A DNA stretch of 64,000 bases from contig OY821519.1 in NCBI GenBank assembly GCA_963682025.1, positions 66,396,783 to 66,460,782 of the forward strand, in the 5' to 3' direction. Every line of letters starts with the position of its first letter. The first letter of the stretch is position 1. The notes under the pieces are model-generated. The model was not told where the DNA came from, ran no database searches, and saw only the letters and a program-made list of their open reading frames with translations. A program made the position numbers and the translations under genes. Origin of the DNA: Cordilura impudica. Lineage: Eukaryota > Arthropoda > Insecta > Diptera > Scathophagidae. Below are positions 55,851 to 64,000 of the stretch, in pieces.

Positions 55851-57376
55851 AAAAGAAAGAGTTTGAAAATATAAAAATATATGTTTCATTATAAGTTTTT
55901 AACATTTTTCTAAAATTTCACATCTGTTGTAGCCAAGTCCAGAGTAAAATCATTTTTACAAATTACTTACTCATTATTTGCAAAGTAGAAGTATTTGAAG
56001 ATTTGTTGTCTGTTTTGATGTAATTTGAAACAATTTCTAAAGATTTTAATATATAGTGATTCGCAATAACAAAAAGCGGATATAAAGAACATTTCTTATG
56101 TTCTTTTCTTCCAAATGTTTGAGTTGAATAGTTGATTAAGCATCAGTTAAAGTAATATTCAGAAGGATGCTGAAGATTAACAATTCGCGTTGTTTGAAAA
56201 TAGTTATTCCATCTTGCGCTGTCTTAAATTTTTTTTCCATATTTCTCTTACATTGAAAAATTATCTTTTCTAATATTAGAAAATGTACACATCATCTCAA
56301 AACGAACAGTAAATAACTAATTATTAAAAATTATTTTAAAAAAATGGTCATTTATTAAAAAAAAAAAATCGCGAGCAATTTTTTTATGCGCGCAATTATT
56401 TAAAAAACGCTCATTAATTAAAAAAATAAAAAATTCGCGAGCAATTCTGTTATGCGCGCAGCATGGAATGCTGTGAGCAACAAATTATTTTTTATGCATG
56501 ATTGCGCATGCGCGCAGCTTAAAGGGAACATCGTACATAATCACATTCTACTAGAAACTAACAAGTACAACGAAACTAGTTACCAGAAACAACAGCATAA
56601 TTATAGCTAATATATTTCTAACAACAAGTGACCCATACATGTGACATGAGTTTCAGGGAAAACTACAGCGTCACATATACGTGACGTTGCGGAGTGAGCG
56701 TGTAAAGGTGTAAGGTGTCTAAAATTCGGCACATCAAAATTTAACACCTTTGTTTTAAATTTTATTTCCCACCGGAAAACAATGCGTAGACGCATAAGTG
56801 ATAATTAAGCACACGTATACGCCCACACACACAAAAAAGTCATCTATCACATTATTCTACTTTGCTTAATGAATTGAATTTTTCAGATTCATTCATATCA
56901 TTCAAATTGCATTTTTTGCTTATTGATTTTTAGAATCTTTATTATGTTAACTTATTTAAAATGTTCATTAAATGTTGTATTGATTTTATTTTTATTTTTT
57001 AATTTTTCAATATGAATCTGAAATATAAATTTACTTACATGATAACAAAAATTACATAAATAATAATTTTATATCACATGTTATTTTCATTAACCGATAT
57101 ATAACGAAGTTAGAAAAATTCCTTTTCGCACGGCAGCCTTTAGTATAATTTAATAATAATTTAAGTATAATGAAAAAATTTGCTCTCCAAAATTATCATG
57201 GTAAATATAAAAAATAAAAATATGAAATAATTAAAAAAATACAACCAAACACGAAAAATATTAATAAAAGAATAAACATAAGAATACAAATATATTAAAA
57301 TAAAAAAAAGAATAATTTAAAATAAAAATAAAATCAAAAAAAAAAAAAAAAAAACGAAAAATAAAAAACATAAGTA
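55851..57376. other. Unassigned AT-rich DNA with a small GCGCGC-containing repeat
   Basis: No genes. At 56350-56525 a unit of about 65 bp containing TCGCGAGCAATT.TTATGCGCGCA is present twice in tandem, followed by GATTGCGCATGCGCGCAGC. 57180-57370 is A-rich with an 18-nt A-run. Confidence 0.5.
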
Positions 57377-58168
57377 GCAAGTAAGAAAATTATAGTCGGT
57401 CTAGCCCGACTATACGATACCCTATACCATGCTTTAGAGACCCTATCTCTTCGGTTCAACTAATTGGATATAGCAAATTAGCATAAATCAAATTTGAGTG
57501 GCATTTTTATTAATTTTTTTTCGCTTCAGATATATATGGATACTATATTTATATGGGGACTAGGTCGAAAAATGGACCGATCCTGACCATATTTGGTAAA
57601 GTCACCTATACTTTGAAAAAATATATACAAACTAAATTTGAGAAAAATCTGGGCAATATTTTTGTTTTTTGATAGATTTAAGTGAAGATCGGGAAGCAGC
57701 TCTATATGGGGCCTATGACTAAGAATTTTCCTGAAGGTATTATTTTTGTACTACTGATTAATGGATGTGACAAACACATACAAACCCAATTTGACTGAGA
57801 TCTATATGGTAATTTGGAACTTATAGCAATTTATGTCGATTTCATAGGGGTAATTTGTATGGGGACTAGGTCTGAACATGGACCGATTCTCACCGATTTC
57901 AACAGCGTTCATCCCACGGCCGATGGAAGCTTATATACCAAATTTCATCAAAATATATTCATATTTGCGACCTGTAGTTTGATTAAAATTTTATATGGAC
58001 ACACAGATGGACGGACGGACGGACGGACGGACGGACATTGCTATTTCGACTCAAAAAGTGATTCTGAGTCGATTGGTATAATTAAAGGTGAATCAGTGAA
58101 TATTCTTGGGTGTTACAAACAGCAGCACAAAGTCATTATACCCAAGCCACATAGTGGTACAAGATATA
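57377..58168 (+). mobile_element. INE-1/DINE-1-like element, full length
   Basis: 792-bp forward copy starting GCAAGTAAGAAAATTATAGTC with the slightly altered palindrome TCGGTCTAGCCCGA. It carries GGAC repeats at about 58009-58037 and ends CCACATAGTGGTACAAGATATA. The surrounding DNA is A-rich at both ends. Confidence 0.85.
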
Positions 58169-59339
58169 AAAAGGAGGTTAACCAAAAAAAAAAAAAAAGT
58201 TTAAAAAAATAATAAATAAGAAAAGGTTACAGCTAAAATATTTCAAAAGTTTACTCTTAAAATGCATTGCATTGCATATAATTTTAATGGTATGGTAGCA
58301 AATTCCAAAAACATATTGGGCAGACATGAAATTGCCATTGGTATAATAAATATTGATATCTATAGTACATAATGTTATGATTTCTAGCGGTGCGCAAAAA
58401 GACGACTTTGTCATACAGATGTAGGTACAATTTTATATAAGAACAGGGGTGATTTTGTCGTTAAAGTCAATTAGTAAAGTCAATTAGTAAGAAATCGGGC
58501 CATATTTTCGTATATAAGAAATGTATCCTAGAAATACGTTGAAGATGAACTCAAGTATTATACATACTTCTATGATAATCTTCATTCAAAATTATTGTAA
58601 TTTATTTAATAAATTATAATAAAAATCCTAACATTAACCATACAGATAATTATTTGGACCTGAAGTAAGTATTTTCTTCTATTTTTCTCAATCCTAAAAT
58701 TATTTAAAAGTGAAAAACAACAGTATCTAAACTAAAAATTTTAATTCACACTATTTAAAAATTTTTCCAAACAAAACGGTTTATTTACTCATTTTAATAT
58801 TAGCATCGAAAATTTCCTAAGACAAAATGGTTTGTCCACCGCAAAAATGCGAATAACGGGTTTTATTTTATAATTAAAATTTTAGGGAATTATTATATTG
58901 TAGAAGAGCGATCCAAGATCGATTTGTTAAATACTGACTAGTTAGGGCATTAAACAGTTTTTTGCTTATCCTTCTCAGGGTTTTGCAGATAAACCATTTA
59001 GATAAATGCCGTCGATATTTATTTCAGCTATTATATATATTTTTTTATATCAATGCTTGCTGGTACAGAATATTTTTTGTTTATGAGAAGAGCATGGATT
59101 TTCCAAATCAAATCTGGCAACACTTAACTATTGGCCCTAGATTTGGAATATTATTTGACAATTTTTCATTCAAGCGATTTTTGATTTTGGTAATTTTGAT
59201 TGTAGCGATTTGTGATTTTGCCCATTTTTGATTTAGAAGATTTTTAATTTTTGAATTTTTATTTTGCGGGATTTCCGGTTTTGGCGCTTTTTGAATTTGG
59301 CGATTTCGCAAATATTTTCCACAACTACTACACAACTAC
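58169..59339. other. Unassigned AT-rich DNA
   Basis: No coding or repeat-family call. 59170-59320 shows a loose 'GCGATTTTTGATTTTGG' iteration also seen at 48060-48110, just upstream of Helitron-like repeats in both places, so it may belong to that family. Confidence 0.45.
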
Positions 59340-59975
59340 ATTGATAATTAAGTATTTGTCAAAAGTTTTAATACTGTCGCTTTCATAGTACCTCATATTT
59401 TTTTCAAATGAGGTGCCACGCCCACTAATCCCACAATGCCCATTTTTATCGGACTACTCACATTAATATCTGATGGACTCGTGCAAAGTATCGTAGCTTT
59501 CCCTTTTATAGTATATCAGTTATATGATATTATATATTTTCTTTGTGTGGTCGGTGCTATGCCCACGGCTTCGATCGCGCCCATTTTTTGTTGGACTAAT
59601 TACATAAATAACTTATGTGCTCACATAAAGTTCCAAAGCTAAGACGGTTAATAATCACTTTTTATGCGAAGTGCCACGCCCAGTGCCAATTTTTTGTCCG
59701 ACTACTCACATTAATAATACCTCAGCTAAATTTGCAAAGCTATCTCTGTCACAGTACAGAATTATTACTTTGTATTAGAGTTTCCAAGCCCACTTATACG
59801 ATCCCGCCCATTTTCGCCATGGCTACTAACATAAATAATAGGTGACATTACACAAACTTGCACAGCTCTCTCTGTCACAGTACTCAATATATAGATAATA
59901 AGTCACTTTATATGGGAGGTGCCTCACCCACTTAAGATATCAACAAAATTTATAGCCTGTGTCCATCCTTGATGA
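59340..59975 (-). mobile_element. Helitron-derived repeat with four internal units
   Basis: Four consecutive units of about 150 bp, each with GAGGTGCCACGCCCACT (or a close variant), C.GCCCATTTT, GGACTACTCACATTAATA and GCAAAGT....GCTTTC. Last unit near 59915. The complementary blocks occur in the Helitron at 12879-13315, giving the orientation. Unit-number variation between copies (1 to 4) is typical of Helitron interiors. Confidence 0.65.
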
Positions 59976-60045
59976 CTTTTCTAAATATTGAAACCAAAAT
60001 TTTTAAAGTCAGATGAGTAGTTACGGATATTTAACTCCTACGTTT

Positions 60046-60385
60046 GTTCTACCGATGTTTTGTTCTACCGTTTTATCCCGATTTTTCCGAATGTATATTA
60101 TTTGAAAGGTATTTCTTTTTGGCCATTTTGCGGACATACAAATTTTAAATTTTTTTTCTTTATTTTGAGTAAATTGCATTAAAGTTGCTACTATCACAAA
60201 CATAAAATTATACATATGCTATGTGTGTTTTATTAAATTTGATAATGTGTTTGTTAATGAGTTTGTTATCTTCATTCACAATAATTAACCATAAAAGTAT
60301 TGGTTTGTGAATTGGCTAAGATGAAAAATATAGCTGCCTAGAAATTGCACTCGAATTTCGAGCGCTGGAATCTGCTAATTTGTAT
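60046..60385 (+). repeat. Dispersed repeat F, copy 2
   Basis: Partner of 38640-39000, with the same order of blocks ending at GGAATCTGC. As at 38.6 kb, a Helitron-like copy lies nearby, though on the other side. Confidence 0.7.
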
Positions 60386-61020
60386 AGATATGTATTACTA
60401 AAAACTGAGATTAATTATTGTAGGAATCATTAGTTAAGATTAAAATGGTACTGTCAACTGAATTTAACATATCATAAAATCGAATTTATATATAAATAGC
60501 TGTTTTTACCCGGTCTTGCCCGGAATCCAAAGGCCTTCGACTTGAAAAATGCTCACCAGGCGATGAGTACTTAGTCCCCAATGAACAAATTCCTCAAAAA
60601 AATGAACTTTCTCCCCAAAAATGTGTATAGGATTGGTGAATTTGTTCATGATGAAAAAAATTCCCCACTGTTTACGTTTTTTGGGGAATAAATTCTTTTT
60701 ATTTCAATTTAAAATTTTTTGATTTTTTAATTTAGAAATTTTTTTTAAATACGCTACAGCAAAACAAATTAAAAAAATAATTTTTTTTTCGAAGTTTATC
60801 TATACAACGGAATCGTTTGCAAATTAAACGAATCAGAACATTTAAAATTGAATTATTTCATCCCATAAGTGATCATCATTGAGCAGAGACGTCAAATTCA
60901 TAGAAGTTTCAAAAACGGAAAATTAATGCGACGTTTAAAATTGTGCCGCAAGGTTTCTCTAAGCAACTGCTTATAGCATATGTATAGTAATTATTACACA
61001 TACGTAGATAAAATTTATCA
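60386..61020. other. Unassigned DNA with a TACCCGGTCTTGCCCGG motif
   Basis: Around 60496-60535 the ATAGCTGTTTTTACCCGGTC then TTGCCCGG motif resembles the end of a common dipteran repeat. The rest is unassigned. Confidence 0.4.
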
Positions 61021-61025
61021 TAAGA

Positions 61026-61330
61026 CTTTTCACTGAGCTGTGTTCAGCGAGCGAGACGCGTCCGCGTCCGAACGTTTGGCAACAACACCAGTGCTGGCGC
61101 ACAGTTATTGTCAACTTATTTTAATCGCTAAAATATATTTTTAAGATCATTCCGAAATTTTAACTGAGCTATGTACCGAAAACGCGTCGCGTCCGCATCC
61201 GTGCGCCGATTTCGCGTGTTAGTTGTCGTCAACTTATTTTAATCGCCAAAATATATTTTTCAGATCATTCCGATATTTCAGCCAAGCTGTAATCCGCGAG
61301 CGCGTCGCATCGCGTCGCGTATTATTTTTA
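61026..61330. repeat. CpG-rich tandem repeat, about 118-bp unit, 2.5 copies
   Basis: Units share ACTGAGCT, a GCGAGCGCGTCGCGTCCGC-like block, GTCAACTTATTTTAATCGC.A, AATATATTTTT and AGATCATTCCGA. The GC-rich half is strikingly unlike the surrounding AT-rich DNA. Confidence 0.8.
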
Positions 61331-61394
61331 TTCGGGACTAATGACTTAGCGCCTACTTACCATTGCAACTAACTATGTATATGCATGGATTATT

Positions 61395-61900
61395 TTGAGT
61401 ATATGGTGTCTAAAAGTTATGAATTTTAGTTATTCTAGAGCTTGGTTTTTCCTTCTGGTGCATATACGGAAAGATTGTGCTGGCTCCCAACTCTGGAGCA
61501 AGCGAGAAAAACAGGGAGACTGTAAGTTGATATCTGATACCGTAAGAGATTGTCCTCTTATGTACGTTATGTTAGGAACATCTTTTTGTACCATCTCTTG
61601 CAATGAAGGAACTAACTTACAAAAGTTTTCTGGTAGGGATATTACAGTCATTTCAGGAGTTTTACATTCCCTGGAGTCAACTTGTCTTATCCGTTGGGCC
61701 TCAAGACATTGTTGAGTCGTTTCAGGAGTTTCAGATTCCCTGGGATTACCTTGTCTTATCCATTGGGACGGAAGACATTGTTGAAGAGTTTCACATTTTC
61801 TTGTAGACGCACTTGAGTAGATTCAGGCATTTCCGCTTCTCTTAACAAAGCTTGTCTTGACCTTTGGGCTTCAAGACGTTATTGGATTTGCACAATTGGA
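61395..61900. repeat. 69-bp tandem repeat with coding-like periodicity
   Basis: At about 61655-61790 a 69-bp unit (TTTCAGGAGTTT.A.ATTCCC, TTGTCTTATCC.TTGGG, GAAGACATTGTTGA) occurs two to three times, with a degenerate relative to 61885. The unit is a multiple of three and gives 23-residue repeats on either strand. On the minus strand an open frame at 61651-61430 and a later AEMPESTQVRLQE piece suggest a decayed protein of the repeat-rich N-terminal type seen in some mobile-element ORFs, but I cannot identify it. Confidence 0.5.
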
Positions 61901-61939
61901 AATAGTTCTTTTTACACCTTTACAACTCACTTATACAGG

Positions 61940-62215
61940 GAGAAAGATGAAATGGAAGTATTTGTAATAGGTTGCTTTCCAATGAAGCTAAAAGGCGAGA
62001 TGGAAATAAATATAATATCTTGTTTTTCAATGTAGTTAAAAAGGCGAGATGGAAATACTTGTAAGATGTAACCTCATCGCAGTAATCCTACAGCGACACT
62101 CAGCCTATATCTGTTCACCCATGAAATAAATCTGCACTAATTTTGTGGTTTTACAACCCATATAGTAAAAAAGGCAAGACGGGAATATATGTAATATGTT
62201 GATTTGCAATATTTA
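61940..62215. repeat. Degenerate tandem repeat (AAGGCGAGATGGAAATA..TGTAATAT)
   Basis: About four units of 55-65 bp (with one longer spacer) sharing AAAAAGGCGAGATGGAAATA, TTGTAATATGTTG and TTTCCAATG. No coding interpretation. Confidence 0.65.
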
Positions 62216-62234
62216 TTTCATAATGGTGTACACT

Positions 62235-62760
62235 CAAGAGTAGAAAGTAAAGAGATATATGCACAAAGTTTTAGGGAAGTCCATTGAAAAAACACCAAAC
62301 ACCAAAAGCGTATATAGATAAAAATATATGACGACCTTGCCTGGAATATGAGAATAATGTGCAGTAACATCGAGCGAAACCCGTTATAAAATTTTAAAAA
62401 GTAGGCGTAAAAGTAGGCGTGGCCAATAAGAAGCATATAGTGACCTCCTCGGAGTACAGAGATCCTGTGCACCAAATTTCAGAGAAATCTGTTGAAAAGT
62501 AAAAACTTGTATAGCGAACAAATACACCAAAAAACAGAAAATTAATTGTTTAAACAAACAAATATACCGAAAAACAGAAAAGGAATTTTGTATAAAAAGT
62601 GGGCGTAAAAGTAGGCGTGGCCGGTAAGAATCATATGGCGACCTTTTCTGGAGTAAGGAGATCGAGTGTACCAAATTTTAGAGAAATCCATTGAAAAATA
62701 AAAATTTGTATAGCGGTCAAACAAACAAACAAACAGAAAATGAATTTTATATATATATAG
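62235..62760. repeat. Degenerate tandem repeat, about 185-bp unit, three copies
   Basis: Units share GTAGGCGTGGCC..TAAGAA, TGACCT..TCGGAGTA, CCAAATTTCAGAGAAATC, TTGAAAA.TAAAAACTTGTA and TAGCG..CAAACA. The array ends AAACAAACAAACAGAAAATGAATTTTATATATATATAGATG, a common terminus of insect repeats. The three minus-strand frames across it are copies of each other and are not genes. Confidence 0.7.
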
Positions 62761-64000
62761 ATGTCACTTCCTTTTAACATTGTACTGCAATATCTGTTAT
62801 AAAATTCTGTAATCACAACAGTATATTGTGATAGTACATGGGACTAGGAAAATTCGATTGACAACAAATTCAGTTACAAGAACGAATACGTTTTCTAAGT
62901 CTATTATATGCTTAAAGAACCATTTCAATCGCTGCTTAAAAATCGTTTGTGTACACATTGAACTGTAGACGATCTAACTATAATAATTCTCTTGATATTT
63001 CCACGAGCGAAGACCTTTCAACACTACTGCCATATAGTTACTATTATATTATTGGCGAGATAGCTTAATTCCCAATTACTAAAGCACCAATACAAATTCC
63101 TGTGTTTCTAAAATATACTAATCACGTACAACTCTAAAAAACCTCTCGTTTTCTTTAATCGAAATACCCTTATTTAATGCACTTGACATTAGAAGTAATT
63201 AAGAAAGTAACTAAAAGCCGTCTAGGAATGAACTGCTTAATCAGCACCCTCTGTTTATTTTTGATGGTATTTATTTAAGTTTAACCATCTGATACCATTC
63301 AATGTTTATATGGCTTCATTACCACAATACACCTACAGCACATATGAATATTGATGGAATCATTAGAGTCAGCTTAAATGTTTTCTGTTATACACATTCT
63401 TCTTCTTGTTCTCGTTCTGCTCTATGAGAACAATGACAAATTCAGTAATGTGTATTTTTGTTCTACTATTGAATACAATAGCTAATGGAAAATAAAGAAT
63501 AAGGAAAAAATAAACAAAAAGCGAAAAGAATTTAATTATTATATTCTTTAGTATATAGAACAATATCCTTTGAATGTGGAGATGTAAATGTAGTTATTTT
63601 TTTTTTTAACATACTCATTCTTACGAATGTCTGGTAATCATATTCATACTTGGCCATTTATATATATTTAAATATATATACACATCAGCCGTTTTATTAT
63701 TTATAAAAATAAAAATAACGTTTCTATCGTTTACGAAGGTTGTCTGTCACAAAATAGGAAGTATTTACTAAAAACCAAAAAAAAAAAAACACCTCCGATA
63801 TATTTTCTTCACTTAATTAGTACGAAGTGGCCGAGGTTTTAATAGCAACATTTATATCGGTTAATTATACCCGGAATTTATCAAACTACCCTTGTTAGTA
63901 CATCAAACTTTATCCTTGGCTATGGTACAATTGAACAGAAAATAATCATTGCGAATATGACAATGTCTGGCGAAATATGTAAAGTTGGATGTTTTTTTAT
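62761..64000. other. Unassigned AT-rich DNA
   Basis: 1.2 kb to the window edge without recognisable coding sequence, RNA gene or repeat family. Confidence 0.5.

Noticed and set aside
61395..61715. 106-codon plus-strand frame as a host gene
   Set aside because: Overlaps a tandem repeat and an equally open minus-strand frame; no recognisable domain or splice context.
62218..62816. Four overlapping minus-strand frames as a gene family
   Set aside because: They are the units of one degenerate 185-bp tandem repeat, and all contain the same repeat-derived peptides.

Overview
The window looks like a gene-poor, transposon-saturated stretch of a fly genome, probably a schizophoran (muscoid or calyptrate) dipteran. 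The base composition is strongly AT-rich. I found no host exon, rRNA, tRNA or CRISPR array that I can defend. Nearly every longer open frame belongs to a mobile element. The organism call rests on a dispersed non-coding repeat of about 790 bp whose layout matches the Drosophila INE-1/DINE-1 (Helentron-associated) elements: a TATACCC...GGGTATA hairpin end, a GTTTGTAAC box, a 'GAGTCGAT..AGCGATGTCCGTCCGT' core and a (GGAC)n tract. At least 15 whole or partial copies occur. It also rests on TAA-tailed I/Jockey-type retrotransposons and short-intron coding.

Layout. 0-5.3 kb: A-rich low complexity and two INE-1-like copies. 5.3-6.1 kb: a 750-bp TIR element. 6.56-9.13 kb: a large palindromic composite element. 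9.6-9.9 kb: a retroposed 3' fragment with a 14-bp target duplication. 11.2-12.4 kb: INE-1-like fragments. 12.5-13.9 kb: a minus-strand non-LTR 3' end with a Helitron inside it. 13.9-18.6 kb: a long-inverted-repeat DNA transposon carrying a broken transposase-like gene and three later insertions. 21.2-22.4 kb: another TIR element. 22.4-23.1 kb: a copia-type integrase relic. 23.1-23.7 kb: a GTGACTGTGCG minisatellite. 23.8-29.4 kb: two decayed Jockey-clade elements broken up by INE-1-like copies. 29.5-31.9 and 33.9-37.3 kb: two more palindromic composites, each inside an INE-1-like copy. 37.7-41.2 kb: INE-1-like, Helitron-derived and tandem repeats.

42.0-53.6 kb is a transposon nest. A hAT transposase pseudogene begins at 42.0 kb, and what looks like its C-terminal dimerisation segment lies at 53.3-53.6 kb. 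Between them sit an inverted-repeat element, an I/Jockey-type retrotransposon (itself hit by the second copy of the 750-bp element), a second retroelement relic, Helitron-like sequence split by a precisely bounded 2,958-bp DNA transposon, an INE-1-like fragment and a third retrotransposon copy. 53.6-64 kb is mostly unassigned AT-rich DNA with one full INE-1-like copy, Helitron-derived repeats and several tandem arrays.

Two systems stand out. (1) The palindromic composites have hAT-like outer ends (TAGGKTGGCC, 8-bp target duplications). Inside, they are built of concentric layers each opening with TTAAC(C)C and closing with its reverse complement, like stacked piggyBac-type ends. (2) The 2,958-bp transposon at 48.4-51.4 kb has an 8-bp target duplication, ends resembling those of the composites, and a one-intron transposase-like gene of a family I cannot name. 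It is a candidate source of the enzyme that moves the composites.
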